A stretch of 64,000 bases of DNA from CAVSJO01 sp963728445 (GCA_963728445.1 CAVSJO010000006.1:1984001-2048000), one strand, 5' to 3'; counted from the stretch's first letter, positions 29,071-37,847 are shown. A program made the numbers and translations. The notes: generated by a model from the letters alone, not told the origin.

Positions 29071-29184
29071 GGCTGAGGCTGAGGCTGAGGCTGAGGCTGA
29101 GGCTGAGGCTGAGGCTGAGGCTGAGGCTGAGGCTGAGGCTGAGGCTGAGGCTGAGGCTGAGGCTGAGGCTGAGGCTGAGGCTGA
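29071..29184. repeat. Perfect (GGCTGA)x19 array between glnS and gltX
   Basis: 19 uninterrupted copies of GGCTGA, 114 bp, in the spacer between two divergent tRNA-synthetase genes. The frames that run through it (Ala-Glu on plus, Gln-Pro on minus) are open only because the repeat lacks stops in those frames. It is the longest member of the hexamer family. Confidence 0.97.
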
Positions 29185-29242
29185 GACCCCGCCGCGAACC
29201 CCCGCAGTCCCTCGGAGGGCCGCGCGCAGCGCGCCCGACCCC

Positions 29243-29354
29243 CTCGGAAGGGTGCGCAGCGCCCGCCCTCCTCGAAGGGCGCGCCAGCGCCCGCCCCCCT
29301 CGAAGGGCGCGCCAGCGCCCGACCCCCTCGAAGGGCGCGCCAGCGCCCGACCCC
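29243..29354. repeat. 28-bp tandem repeat, four copies
   Basis: CTCGAAGGGCGCGCCAGCGC-type units begin at 29243 (divergent), 29271, 29299 and 29327, head to tail with no spacers. They fill the rest of the glnS-gltX gap. Each contains inverted GGGCGC/GCGCCC words that could form hairpins. Confidence 0.85.
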
Positions 29355-29419
29355 CTGCGCGCAACGCGCGCCCCCCCAACCCGTTGCCCCGTCCCACCTT
29401 CCCAAATACAATCCGCACC

Positions 29420-30874
29420 ATGACGACGACCAACATGCCCCCCCGCGTCCGCTTCGCCCCGTCCCCCACCGGCTCTCTCCACGTCGGAGGGGCCCGGACG
29501 GCGCTCTTCAACTGGCTGTTCGCCCGCCACGCGGGCGGCGTGTTCGTGCTGCGCGTGGAGGACACGGACCGGGAGCGCTCCAGTGAAGCCATGACGCAGG
29601 TCATCCTGGACGGCATGACGTGGCTGGGGCTGGACTGGGACGAGGGTCCGTTCCATCAGGCGGACGGGCTGGAGCGGCACCGGGCGGACGTAAGGCGGCT
29701 GCTGGAGAGCGGCCACGCCTACCGCTGCTTCTGCACGCCCGAGGAGCTGGAGGAGCGACGTCGCGCGGCAGGCAAGGACCCCGAGGCGTTCCGCTACGAC
29801 CGCCACTGCCTGACGCACGTCCCACCCGCGGAGGGAGAGCGCCGCGCCGGGGCGGGGGAGGCCCACACCGTGCGCTTCCGCGTGCCGGAGGGCGAGACGG
29901 CGTGGGACGACGTCGTCCACGGCGAGATCCGCTTCGACAACGCGGACATCGAGGACTTCATCGTGCTGCGCGCCGACGGCACGCCCATCTACAACCTCGC
30001 CGTCGTGAGCGACGACGTGGAGATGGGCATCACGCACGTGATCCGGGGCGACGACCACATCTCCAACACGCCGAAGCAGATCCTGCTCTACCGCGCCCTC
30101 GGGCAGGACGAGCCGCTCTTCGCCCACGTGCCGATGATCCTGGGTGAGGACGGCAAGAAGCTGTCGAAGCGGCACGGGGCGACGGCGGTGGGGGACTACC
30201 GGCACGAGGGCATCCTGCCCTGGGCCATGACGAACTTCCTGGCGCTGCTGGGCTGGTCGTCGGGCACGGACGAGGAGGTCTTCGACGTCGACGAGCTCGT
30301 CGAGCGCTTCACGCTGGAGCGGATCAACCGGAAGTCCGCGGTCTTCGACACGACGAAGCTGGAGTGGCTGAACGGGCAGCACATGAGCCGGGCCAGCGCT
30401 GAGCGGCTGGCGCCGCTGGTCACCCCTCTTCTCGTGGAGGCGGGCCTGGCCACGGCGTCGGAGCTCGAGGCGCGCCGGTCGTGGTACCTGTCCCTGCTCG
30501 ATCTGCTGAAGACCCGCGCCCGCCGGCTGCAGGACTTCGTGCCCCAGGCCGTGCCATACTTCGAGGAGAGCGTCGAGCCCGAGGAGGCGGCGGTCGCGAA
30601 GCACTGGAAGAACCCCGGCGAGACCGCGGGCCGTCTCGTCGCCCTCCGGGAAAGGCTGCAGGGACTCCAAGCATGGGAGCCGGAGCCCCTCGAGGCTGCG
30701 CTGCGTGGACTGGCGGAGGAGCTGGGTGTGGGCGCCGGCAAGCTGATCCATCCCCTGCGCGTGGCGCTGACGGGCACGTCCGTCTCGCCCGGCATCTTCG
30801 ACGTCCTCGTCATCATGGGGCGGGAGCGCTCCCTCGGCCGTGTAGACGCGGCGGTGGAGCGACTTCGAGGGTAG
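29420..30874 (+). CDS. gltX: Glutamyl-tRNA synthetase
   Basis: 484 residues from ATG 29420; the frame is open upstream through the repeat array, but family similarity starts here (PRVRFAPSPTGSLHVGGART). The HIGH-type motif is HVGG, and the KMSKS motif is KLSKRHGA at residue ~250. Length and the C-terminal helical anticodon-binding domain are normal. It charges tRNA-Glu. With a GlnRS encoded next door, it is probably the discriminating type. Confidence 0.96.
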   Translation: MTTTNMPPRVRFAPSPTGSLHVGGARTALFNWLFARHAGGVFVLRVEDTDRERSSEAMTQVILDGMTWLGLDWDEGPFHQADGLERHRADVRRLLESGHAYRCFCTPEELEERRRAAGKDPEAFRYDRHCLTHVPPAEGERRAGAGEAHTVRFRVPEGETAWDDVVHGEIRFDNADIEDFIVLRADGTPIYNLAVVSDDVEMGITHVIRGDDHISNTPKQILLYRALGQDEPLFAHVPMILGEDGKKLSKRHGATAVGDYRHEGILPWAMTNFLALLGWSSGTDEEVFDVDELVERFTLERINRKSAVFDTTKLEWLNGQHMSRASAERLAPLVTPLLVEAGLATASELEARRSWYLSLLDLLKTRARRLQDFVPQAVPYFEESVEPEEAAVAKHWKNPGETAGRLVALRERLQGLQAWEPEPLEAALRGLAEELGVGAGKLIHPLRVALTGTSVSPGIFDVLVIMGRERSLGRVDAAVERLRG

Positions 30875-30898
30875 CCGCGCCCCCCCCGGCGACTCCGT

Positions 30899-30928
30899 TG
30901 ACTCCGGCGACCGCGCCGTCATATGTTG
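30899..30928 (+). promoter_or_regulatory. Possible promoter upstream of the LexA-like gene
   Basis: TTGACT at 30899-30904, followed after 16-18 nt by CATATGTT (30921-30928), in the only less GC-rich patch of the gap. It lies 190 nt before the LexA-like start, leaving a long leader. Confidence 0.45.
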
Positions 30929-30977
30929 GTCACAGATCCCCCAACAAACCGTTAGCCCCGCGAGGGGGCAGTCCGGA

Positions 30978-30988
30978 GAACTCGGTTC
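30978..30988 (+). promoter_or_regulatory. GAAC-N3-GTTC palindrome, possible repressor operator
   Basis: GAACTCGGTTC is a perfect 4+4 dyad between the candidate promoter and the LexA-like gene. It resembles the GAAC-N4-GTTC LexA box of Gram-positive bacteria but with a 3-nt gap. Binding is inferred from position only. Confidence 0.35.
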
Positions 30989-31118
30989 ATGTGTTCACGG
31001 CGGAACTTCGGCTCGACGACAAGGGCGTCTGCATCACCCCCGGTCGGGGTGCGTCGGGCGCCCCTTCCTGTGGCCTCGTTGCGGTGCTGACACACCCCGT
31101 GCTCGCACGGAGGAACCC

Positions 31119-31745
31119 ATGCCGGAGCTGTTGACGGACCTGGAGCAGAAGATCCTCGACTACATGGTCGAGTATCTGCGCAACAACACCTACCAGCCGT
31201 CCATCCGCGAGATCGGCCGGCGTTTCGACATCAAGAGCACGAAGACGGTGTCGGAATACCTCCAGGCGATCGCCCGCAAGGGCTGGATCGAGCGGGATCC
31301 GTCCCGCTCACGAGGGATCCGCATCCTCGGCGTGGACCTCACGGTCACGGGTCCCGAGCCGTCCACGGAGACGGCGGCGACCGCCGCGACGCTCACGGAC
31401 ATCGCCCTCGCGCCGGGCGCGACGAGCGTCCGGGCGACGGTCGACGGCTTCGCCGGGACGGGCAGCCAGGAGGGCGACCTCATCGTGCTGCGGCCCGTCG
31501 ACGAGCGCGAGATCGACGACGGCGACATCCTGGCCTGTCGCATCGCAGGCGAGGTCGGACTGGCCCGGTGCCGCCTGTCGGGAACGGGCCTGGCGGTGGA
31601 GTGGCGGGGAGGACAGCTCCCCCTGCGCCCGGCGCCGGCGCCGAATCTGGAGGTGCTCGGCCGCGCCACGGGGTTCTGGCGCTCCCTCGCGCCTGCCAAC
31701 GGGCCCATACCGGACGAGTCGCCCATGCTGAGAGTCGTCCCCTGA
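31119..31745 (+). CDS. lexA: LexA-family repressor with degenerate S24 peptidase domain
   Basis: 208 residues. The N-terminal ~65 residues are a clear LexA winged helix (LTDLEQKILDYMVEYL, QPSIREIGRRFDIKSTKTVS, GWIERDPSRSRGIRI). The C-terminal half has the S24 fold outline (EGDLIVLRPVDEREIDDGDI). However, the position of the usual GDSM carries GFAG, and the lysine of the catalytic pair appears replaced (GLARC). A standard Ala-Gly cleavage site in the hinge is not evident. It should bind DNA as a dimer but may not self-cleave under RecA. It is followed closely by tadA. Confidence 0.82.
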   Translation: MPELLTDLEQKILDYMVEYLRNNTYQPSIREIGRRFDIKSTKTVSEYLQAIARKGWIERDPSRSRGIRILGVDLTVTGPEPSTETAATAATLTDIALAPGATSVRATVDGFAGTGSQEGDLIVLRPVDEREIDDGDILACRIAGEVGLARCRLSGTGLAVEWRGGQLPLRPAPAPNLEVLGRATGFWRSLAPANGPIPDESPMLRVVP

Positions 31746-31783
31746 TCGAAGAGACGCCGCAGGAGCCCGGAGACCTGCTCTGG

Positions 31784-32215
31784 ATGCAGCGCGCGCTGGA
31801 GCAGGCCCGGGTGGCAGGAGCGGAGGACGAGGTACCGGTGGGTGCGGCGGTGGTGGTGGACGGGCGTCTGGTCGCCGAGGGTCGCAACCGCACGCGGACG
31901 TGGAACGACCCGACGGCCCATGCCGAGATGGTGGCGCTGCGGGCCGCAGCAGGCCGCCAGACCGACTGGCGCCTCCTCGACGCGACCCTCTACGTGACCC
32001 TCGAGCCGTGCGCGATGTGCGCCGGCGCCGCCGTGCTCTCCCGCATCCGCCGGCTCGTCTACGCCGCGCCCGACCCAAAGGCCGGCATGTGTGGCTCTCT
32101 CGGCGCGATCGTGCAGGACCCCCGCCTCAACCATTACGTGCCGGTGACCCGTGGGGTCCTCGCCGGGCCCGCGGGCGAGCTGCTCCGGTCGTTCTTCCTC
32201 GCCCGCCGCGGCTGA
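31784..32215 (+). CDS. tadA: tRNA-specific adenosine deaminase TadA
   Basis: 143 residues from ATG 31784. The zinc site is complete: HAEM (His with catalytic Glu) and PCAMCAGA (Cys-X2-Cys). The helix before DEVPVGAAVVV matches the TadA start. No better start lies upstream, since in-frame codons between the LexA stop and here include only CTG. It deaminates the wobble adenosine of tRNA-Arg(ACG) to inosine. The next gene begins 4 nt after the stop. Confidence 0.93.
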   Translation: MQRALEQARVAGAEDEVPVGAAVVVDGRLVAEGRNRTRTWNDPTAHAEMVALRAAAGRQTDWRLLDATLYVTLEPCAMCAGAAVLSRIRRLVYAAPDPKAGMCGSLGAIVQDPRLNHYVPVTRGVLAGPAGELLRSFFLARRG

Positions 32216-32219
32216 CCCC

Positions 32220-33149
32220 ATGCGGGTTCTGGTCTCTGCGGAGCTGGAGCCGTTTCTCGAGACGACGCCGCCGGAAGGCGACGTCGCCGTCGACCTCCTG
32301 CCGCGTCACGCCCCGATCCCGGCGGGGGAGTGGACCGGCCTCGTCCCCCTCGTCTCACGCGCCGTGTCGGCCGCGGACCTGGCGGGCTTGCCGCGGCTCC
32401 GCGTCGTCGCGAACTACGGCGTCGGCGTCGACAACATCGACGTCGACGCCGCCCGGGAGCGGGAGATCGAGGTCACGAACACGCCGGACGTGCTGACCGA
32501 CGCCACCGCCGAGCTTACGTGGGCACTCATCCTGGCCGCGGCCCGGAGGCTGCACGAGGGGGAGGCGCTGGCCCGCTCGGGCGAGTGGACCGGCTGGCAT
32601 CCGACGCAGCTCCTCGGCATGGGCCTCACCGGTCGTCGGCTGGGGATCGTGGGGGCGGGCCGGATCGGGCGCGAGGTCGGCCGCAGGGCGGGCGCGTTCG
32701 GGATGGACGTCGCCTACTGGAACCGCACGCCGCGGCCCGCGTGGGAGGCGGAGACCGGGGCCGTGCGGATGGAGCTCGACGCGCTGCTCGAGGCGTGCGA
32801 CGTCGTGTCGCTCCACGCCGCCCTCGCGCCGGAGACGGAGGGCCTCCTGGACGCCGGGCGCCTGGCCCGGATGCGCCCCGGATCGATCCTCGTCAACACC
32901 GCCCGCGGCGGGATGGTGGACGAGGACGCCCTGATCGGCGCGCTGGCGTCCGGCCGCATCCGCGCCGCCGGCCTCGACGTGTTCCGCGAAGAGCCCCGGA
33001 TCCCGGAGCGGCTGCGTCGCCTGAAGAACGTGGTCCTCCTGCCGCACCTCGGCAGCGCGACGGAGCAGGCACGCCGCGCCATGTGGGACATCGCGTGGCG
33101 GAACCTGCTCCGCGGCGTCCGGGGCGAGGACCCGATCACCCCCGTGTAG
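32220..33149 (+). CDS. D-isomer-specific 2-hydroxyacid dehydrogenase (glyoxylate/hydroxypyruvate reductase type)
   Basis: 309 residues from ATG 32220. Substrate-domain motif NYGVGVDNID; NAD-binding GIVGAGRIGREV at residue ~145; catalytic Arg in VNTARGGMVDE, Glu in FREEP and His in LLPHLGSA. All three catalytic residues are present. It reduces a 2-ketoacid such as glyoxylate or hydroxypyruvate to the D-hydroxyacid. The exact substrate cannot be fixed from the sequence. A hexamer repeat follows the stop. Confidence 0.92.
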   Translation: MRVLVSAELEPFLETTPPEGDVAVDLLPRHAPIPAGEWTGLVPLVSRAVSAADLAGLPRLRVVANYGVGVDNIDVDAAREREIEVTNTPDVLTDATAELTWALILAAARRLHEGEALARSGEWTGWHPTQLLGMGLTGRRLGIVGAGRIGREVGRRAGAFGMDVAYWNRTPRPAWEAETGAVRMELDALLEACDVVSLHAALAPETEGLLDAGRLARMRPGSILVNTARGGMVDEDALIGALASGRIRAAGLDVFREEPRIPERLRRLKNVVLLPHLGSATEQARRAMWDIAWRNLLRGVRGEDPITPV

Positions 33150-33164
33150 TCCCCGCCCCTACCC

Positions 33165-33220
33165 CAGCCTCAGCCTGAGCCTAAGCCTCAGCCTCAGCCT
33201 CAGCCTAAGCCTCAGCCTAA
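33165..33220. repeat. Hexamer repeat between convergent genes
   Basis: Nine units of CAGCCT/GAGCCT/AAGCCT. The last unit supplies the TAG stop codon of the amino-acid permease on the minus strand (33217-33219). Confidence 0.9.
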
Positions 33221-34776
33221 TGCTCCGGCAGATCCGGCAGCGGCTTGGCGGCCACCGGCTTGCCCGTCCGCAGCACGCTGTGCTTCCGCCCGTAGGACCA
33301 GTAGATCACCATCCCGACGAGGAGCCAGACGACGAAGCGGACCCACGTCTCCCACGGCAGGCCGAGCATGAGGCCGAGGCAGGAGGCGATGGCCAGCAGC
33401 GGCACCCACGGCACGAGGGGCGTGCGGAACGGCCGCTCCCGGTCCGGCTCCAGGCGGCGCAGCACCAGGATGCCGAGGGACACGATGACGAACGCGAAGA
33501 GCGTCCCGATGTTCGTCAGCTCGATGATGGCGTCGATGGGCGCGAACGCGGCGAAGAACGCCACGAACACGCCGGTGATGATGGTCGTCACGTACGGCGT
33601 GTGGTACTTGGGATGGACCTTCGCGGCGAAGGGCGGCAGCAGGCCGTCGCGCGCCATGGCGTAGAAGATCCGGGGCTGGCCGAGCTGGAAGACCAGCAGG
33701 ACGGACGTCGTCGCGGCGATCGCGCCGACGGAGATGATGCCGGCGGCGATGTTGAGCCCGCGATCGGCGAACGCCGTCGCCAGCGGCTCAGCGGTGCCGA
33801 GCTGGTTCCACGGGACGAGGCCCGTGAGGACCAGCGTCACGACGATGTAGATGATCGACGTGATCACCAGCGACGCGATCATGGCGAACGGCATGTCCTT
33901 CTGCGGGTTCCTGCTTTCCTCCGCCGCCGTGGAAACGGCATCGAAGCCGATGTAGGCGAAGAAGATCAGCGCCGCGCCCGTCCATATGCCGTGGACGCCG
34001 TTCGGCGCGAACGGCGTCCAGTTCTCCGGGCGGACGTAGAACGCGCCCGCCACGACGAAGAAGGCCAGGATCACCAGCTTCACCGCGACCATCGTCACGT
34101 TGAACCACGCGCTCTCCCGGATCCCGATGACGAGGATCCACGTGATGAGCCCGACGATCGCCACGGCGGGCAGGTTCAGGATGATCGGCACGCCGAAGAT
34201 GTGGGGCGCGCTCTGCACCGCCACGGCCGCCTGCTGCACGTGCGCGGGCAGCGTGGAGACGTCCGTCCCCGCAGCCCGGGCCGCGACCACCTGTGCGTTG
34301 TCCCGGAACGCCGTGATGTAATCGGTGGCCGCCCACTCCGGAAGGGCGATGCCGAACCCCCGAAGCAGCTCCTGAAAGTAGCCCGACCAGCTCACCGCCA
34401 CGGCGATGTTGCCGACGGCGTACTCGATGATCAGGTCCCAGCCGATGATCCACGCCACCAGCTCACCCAGCGTTGCGTAGGCGTAGGTGTAGGCGCTGCC
34501 CGCCTTCGGGATCATGGCCGCGAACTCGGCGTAGCACAGCGCCGCGAAGCCGCACGCGATGGCCACGCCGATGTAGGAGACGATCAACGCGGGTCCGGCG
34601 CCGAGATGGCCGCTGCCCCCCGCGATGGCCGTGCCCGCGCCGGAGAAGATGCCCGCCCCGATGATGGCGCCAACGCCGAGGGCCGTGAGCTGCCAGGGCC
34701 CCAGCGTCCGGCTGAGCTGGGTCTCCAGGCCTTCGGCGATCTCGTCGTCTACCGGCTTCCTTTTGAACAGGTTCAT
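33217..34776 (-). CDS. APC-superfamily amino acid permease (cationic amino acid transporter-like)
   Basis: 519 residues with about twelve membrane helices. The first helix has the APC signature LGVGAIIGAGIFSGAGTAIA; later ones include SYIGVAIACGFAALCYAEFA and FFAYIGFDAVSTAAEESRNP. Length and motifs match YfnA/CAT-type proton/amino-acid symporters. An extra loop of ~40 residues is seen between helices 4 and 5. Its stop codon lies inside a hexamer repeat, and its 5' side faces pyrR across another such repeat. Confidence 0.92.
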   Translation of the reverse strand: MNLFKRKPVDDEIAEGLETQLSRTLGPWQLTALGVGAIIGAGIFSGAGTAIAGGSGHLGAGPALIVSYIGVAIACGFAALCYAEFAAMIPKAGSAYTYAYATLGELVAWIIGWDLIIEYAVGNIAVAVSWSGYFQELLRGFGIALPEWAATDYITAFRDNAQVVAARAAGTDVSTLPAHVQQAAVAVQSAPHIFGVPIILNLPAVAIVGLITWILVIGIRESAWFNVTMVAVKLVILAFFVVAGAFYVRPENWTPFAPNGVHGIWTGAALIFFAYIGFDAVSTAAEESRNPQKDMPFAMIASLVITSIIYIVVTLVLTGLVPWNQLGTAEPLATAFADRGLNIAAGIISVGAIAATTSVLLVFQLGQPRIFYAMARDGLLPPFAAKVHPKYHTPYVTTIITGVFVAFFAAFAPIDAIIELTNIGTLFAFVIVSLGILVLRRLEPDRERPFRTPLVPWVPLLAIASCLGLMLGLPWETWVRFVVWLLVGMVIYWSYGRKHSVLRTGKPVAAKPLPDLPEH

Positions 34777-34894
34777 GAGGGCTCGTCCTGGTTGGCTCGC
34801 GCTCGCGGGGGCGGCGGGCGCCGGGCCGCGGCCCCGGCGCCAGGATCGACCGAAGGTACCCGACGGGAGCGCGAGGCCGCAACCGCATTCCGAT

Positions 34895-34934
34895 CCTCAG
34901 CCTGAGCCTCAGCCTCAGCCTCTAGCCTCAGCCC
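34895..34934. repeat. Hexamer repeat between the permease and pyrR
   Basis: Six to seven CAGCCT/GAGCCT units, one of them interrupted (CTCTAG), in the spacer between the divergent permease and pyrimidine operon. No pyr attenuator hairpin is visible in the same gap. Confidence 0.85.
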
Positions 34935-34989
34935 ACTCGATCCCTTACCTTCCCGTCGCTCTTTCCCTCTCCCGTTCAGCACCCGGCGG

Positions 34990-35550
34990 ATGACCGATTC
35001 CCGACGACAGCTCCTGATGGACGAGCGCGCGGTCGAGCGCGCCGTCGCCCGTATGGCGCGGGAGCTCGTGGAGCGGAACGCCGGCGTCGAGCGGCTCGTG
35101 CTGATCGGGATCCAGCGCCGGGGCGTCCAGCTCGCGGACCTCATCGCCGACGAGATCGAGCGAGCCGAGGGGCGGCGGCCCCCGTGCGGTTCCCTCGACA
35201 TCACGCTCTACCGGGACGACCTGATGGCGATCGGGCCGCGGCCGGTGGTGGGGGAAACGCGGCTGCCCGACGGCGGCGTGGACGAGCGCGTCGTGGTGAT
35301 CGTGGACGACGTCGCCTACACGGGCCGCACGGCGCGCGCGGCGATGGACGAGCTGGCGGACTTCGGCCGGCCGGCGCGCATCTACCTGTGCGTGCTGATC
35401 GACCGGGGCGGCCGGGAGCTGCCGATCCAGCCGGACGTGGCGGGGCGCGTGGTGGAGGTCGGCGCGCAGGAGCGCGTCGAGGTTCTGGTGCCGGAGGTGG
35501 ACGGGCGCCTGGGCGTGGAGATCGTGGCCGCCGCCGAAACGCCGGCCTGA
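34990..35550 (+). CDS. pyrR: Bifunctional pyr operon regulator / uracil phosphoribosyltransferase PyrR
   Basis: 186 residues. The PRPP-binding motif VVVIVDDVAYTGRTARA is intact, and the N-terminal helix (LLMDERAVERAVARMARELV) and RRGVQLADLIADEIE match PyrR. In Gram-positive bacteria it binds pyr mRNA and causes attenuation, but no obvious binding loop with terminator is seen in the 210 bp upstream. The stop overlaps the pyrB start (TGATG), so it is the first gene of a tight operon. Confidence 0.95.
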   Translation: MTDSRRQLLMDERAVERAVARMARELVERNAGVERLVLIGIQRRGVQLADLIADEIERAEGRRPPCGSLDITLYRDDLMAIGPRPVVGETRLPDGGVDERVVVIVDDVAYTGRTARAAMDELADFGRPARIYLCVLIDRGGRELPIQPDVAGRVVEVGAQERVEVLVPEVDGRLGVEIVAAAETPA

Positions 35551-36515
35551 TGCCCGCCGCCGCTCCCCTGGGCAAGGACCTCGTCGGCCTCGAGACGCTC
35601 GAGGCGTCCCAGATCCGCACCATCCTCGACACCGCCGAGCCGTTCAAGGAGATCAGCGAGCGGCAGATCAAGAAGGTCCCCGTCCTGCGCGGACAGACCA
35701 TCGTCAACCTGTTCTTCGAGCCGTCCACCCGCACGCGCGTCTCGTTCGAGTTCGCGGAGAAGCGGCTGTCCGCCGACACCGTCAACATCGCGTCGACGGG
35801 CTCGAGCGTCTCGAAGGGGGAGACGCTGGTGGACACGGCCCGCAATCTCGAGGCGATGCGCATCGACATGGTCGTGATCCGCCACGGCGCGTCGGGCGCG
35901 GCGCGCTTCCTCGCCGAGCGCATCCGCTCCAACGTGGTGAACGCGGGCGACGGCCGGCACGAGCACCCGACGCAGGCGCTGCTCGACATGCTGACCATTC
36001 GCGACAGCCTCGGCACCCTGGAGGGCCGGCGCGTGTGCATCGTGGGCGACGTCCTCCACTCCCGCGTCGCGCGCTCGAACATCTGGGGGCTCACGAAGCT
36101 GGGCGCCGAGGTGGCGGTGTGCGGCCCCCGTACCCTGATGCCGCCGGCCATCGAGGAGCTGGGGGTTACGGTGTTCCGCCGCGTCGAGGAGGCCATCGAA
36201 TGGGCCGAGGTGCTGAACGTGCTTCGGCTCCAGCTCGAGCGCATGCAGGGCGGATACGTGCCGACGCTGCGGGAGTACAACCGCGTGTTCGGCGTGTCCC
36301 GCGAGCGCCTCGAGCGGGCGCCCCGGGACATCGTCGTTCTGCACCCCGGGCCCATGAACCGCGGCGTCGAGATCGACAGCGACGTGGCGGACGGGCCGCA
36401 CTCCGTGATCCTGCGCCAGGTCACGAACGGCGTCGCCGTGCGCATGGCGGTGCTCTACCTGCTCGCCGGCGGCTCGCCGGAGCGCGCCGAGGCGGCGAAG
36501 GGAGGGGAGGGCTGA
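35550..36515 (+). CDS. pyrB: Aspartate carbamoyltransferase catalytic subunit
   Basis: 321 residues from ATG 35550. The carbamoyl-phosphate site FFEPSTRTRVSFE is perfect, HPTQALLD follows at residue ~140, and LHPGPMNRGVEI forms the aspartate side. Length is normal. It makes carbamoyl-aspartate, the first committed step of pyrimidine synthesis. No pyrI gene is present; the neighbour is pyrC, as in many bacteria where PyrB and PyrC form a complex. pyrC begins one base after the stop. Confidence 0.97.
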   Translation: MPAAAPLGKDLVGLETLEASQIRTILDTAEPFKEISERQIKKVPVLRGQTIVNLFFEPSTRTRVSFEFAEKRLSADTVNIASTGSSVSKGETLVDTARNLEAMRIDMVVIRHGASGAARFLAERIRSNVVNAGDGRHEHPTQALLDMLTIRDSLGTLEGRRVCIVGDVLHSRVARSNIWGLTKLGAEVAVCGPRTLMPPAIEELGVTVFRRVEEAIEWAEVLNVLRLQLERMQGGYVPTLREYNRVFGVSRERLERAPRDIVVLHPGPMNRGVEIDSDVADGPHSVILRQVTNGVAVRMAVLYLLAGGSPERAEAAKGGEG

Positions 36516-36516
36516 C

Positions 36517-37824
36517 ATGGCGGCTTCCGAGGGGCCGATCCTGCTGAAGGGCGCCCGGGTCGTCGACCCGAGCCAGGGGCTGGACCGCGTTGCCGACGTG
36601 CTGCTGCGCGACGGCGTCGTCGCCGGCCTCGAGCCGGCCATCGACGGCGTCGACGGAGCCGACGTGCGGGACGTCGCCGGCCTCGTGGTGGCGCCGGGAT
36701 TCGTCGACCTGCACGTCCACCTGCGGGAACCCGGCGGCGAGCACAAGGAGACGATCCGCACGGGCGCCCGCGCTGCCGCGGCCGGCGGCTTCACGTCCGT
36801 CTGCGCCATGCCGAATACCGATCCGCCCATTGACGATCCCGCCGCGGTGGGCTTCGTTCGAGCGGAGGGGCTGCGGGCCGGCGGCGCACGGGTGTACCCC
36901 GTGGGCGCCGTGTCCATCGGCCAGAAGGGGGAACGGCTCGCGGAGATCGGGGAGATGGTCGAGGCTGGCGCCGTCGCCATCACGGACGACGGGCTGCCCG
37001 TCTCCGACGCCGGGCTCATGCGCCTGGCCCTGGAGTACGCCCAGAGCTTCGGCATCCCCGTCGCGAGCCACTGCGAGGAGAAGGGGCTGTCCCGTGGGGG
37101 CTCCATGAACGAGGGCGTCGTGTCCACGCGGCTCGGACTCATCGGCATCCCCAACGCCGCAGAGGACGCCATGATCGCACGGGACCTGATCCTCGCGGAG
37201 CTGACGGGTGGGCGGCTGCACCTGCAGCACGTCTCCACGCGCCGGGGCGTGGCCATGGTGAGGGAGGCGAAGTCCAGGGGGATCCGCGTCAGCGCCGAGG
37301 GCACGCCCCACCACTTCACCCTCACGGACGAGGCCGTGGACGGCTACCGGACCGAGGCGAAGGTGAACCCGCCCCTGCGTGCGGCAGAGGACCGACAGGC
37401 GGTGCGGGATGGCGTCGCGGACGGCACGCTGGACGTCATCGCCACCGACCACGCGCCGCACCACTACGACGAGAAGGAGCAGGCCTTCGACGAGGCGCCC
37501 TTCGGCCTCGTCGGGCTGGAGACCGCCCTCGGGCTCGCCGTCACCGAGCTCGTCGAGAAGGGCGTTCTCGATCTGCCGACCCTCGTCGACCGCATGAGCT
37601 GCGCGCCGGCCCGGGCGTTCGATCTGCCGGGCGGCACGCTGCGTACCGGCTCGCCGGCGGACGTCGTCGTCTTCGACCCGACCGCCGAGTGGACCGTCGA
37701 CCCCGCCCGATTCCGCTCCAAGAGCCGGAACACGCCCTTCGCCGGCTGGACCCTGCGCGGGCGCGCACTCCTGACGCTCGTCGGCGGCCGCGTCGTCTTC
37801 GACGCAGGCGACGACGCTCGCTGA
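36517..37824 (+). CDS. pyrC: Dihydroorotase
   Basis: 435 residues. Zinc ligands in DLHVHLREPGGEHKE, a further His in ASHCEE and LQHVS, and the catalytic Asp in ATDHAPHH. The length fits the type I/III active dihydroorotases rather than inactive PyrC-like scaffolds, since all ligands are present. It closes carbamoyl-aspartate to dihydroorotate. It is the third gene of pyrR-pyrB-pyrC. Confidence 0.97.
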   Translation: MAASEGPILLKGARVVDPSQGLDRVADVLLRDGVVAGLEPAIDGVDGADVRDVAGLVVAPGFVDLHVHLREPGGEHKETIRTGARAAAAGGFTSVCAMPNTDPPIDDPAAVGFVRAEGLRAGGARVYPVGAVSIGQKGERLAEIGEMVEAGAVAITDDGLPVSDAGLMRLALEYAQSFGIPVASHCEEKGLSRGGSMNEGVVSTRLGLIGIPNAAEDAMIARDLILAELTGGRLHLQHVSTRRGVAMVREAKSRGIRVSAEGTPHHFTLTDEAVDGYRTEAKVNPPLRAAEDRQAVRDGVADGTLDVIATDHAPHHYDEKEQAFDEAPFGLVGLETALGLAVTELVEKGVLDLPTLVDRMSCAPARAFDLPGGTLRTGSPADVVVFDPTAEWTVDPARFRSKSRNTPFAGWTLRGRALLTLVGGRVVFDAGDDAR

Positions 37825-37847
37825 CTCCTCCGCAGCATCGGAATCCG

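Noticed and set aside
29243..29354. 28-bp direct repeats considered as a CRISPR array
   Set aside because: The units are contiguous with no spacers, and no cas gene is present.
29069..29419. In-frame Ala-Glu extension upstream of gltX
   Set aside because: It is only the open frame of the (GGCTGA)19 array and 28-bp repeats. GluRS similarity starts at ATG 29420.
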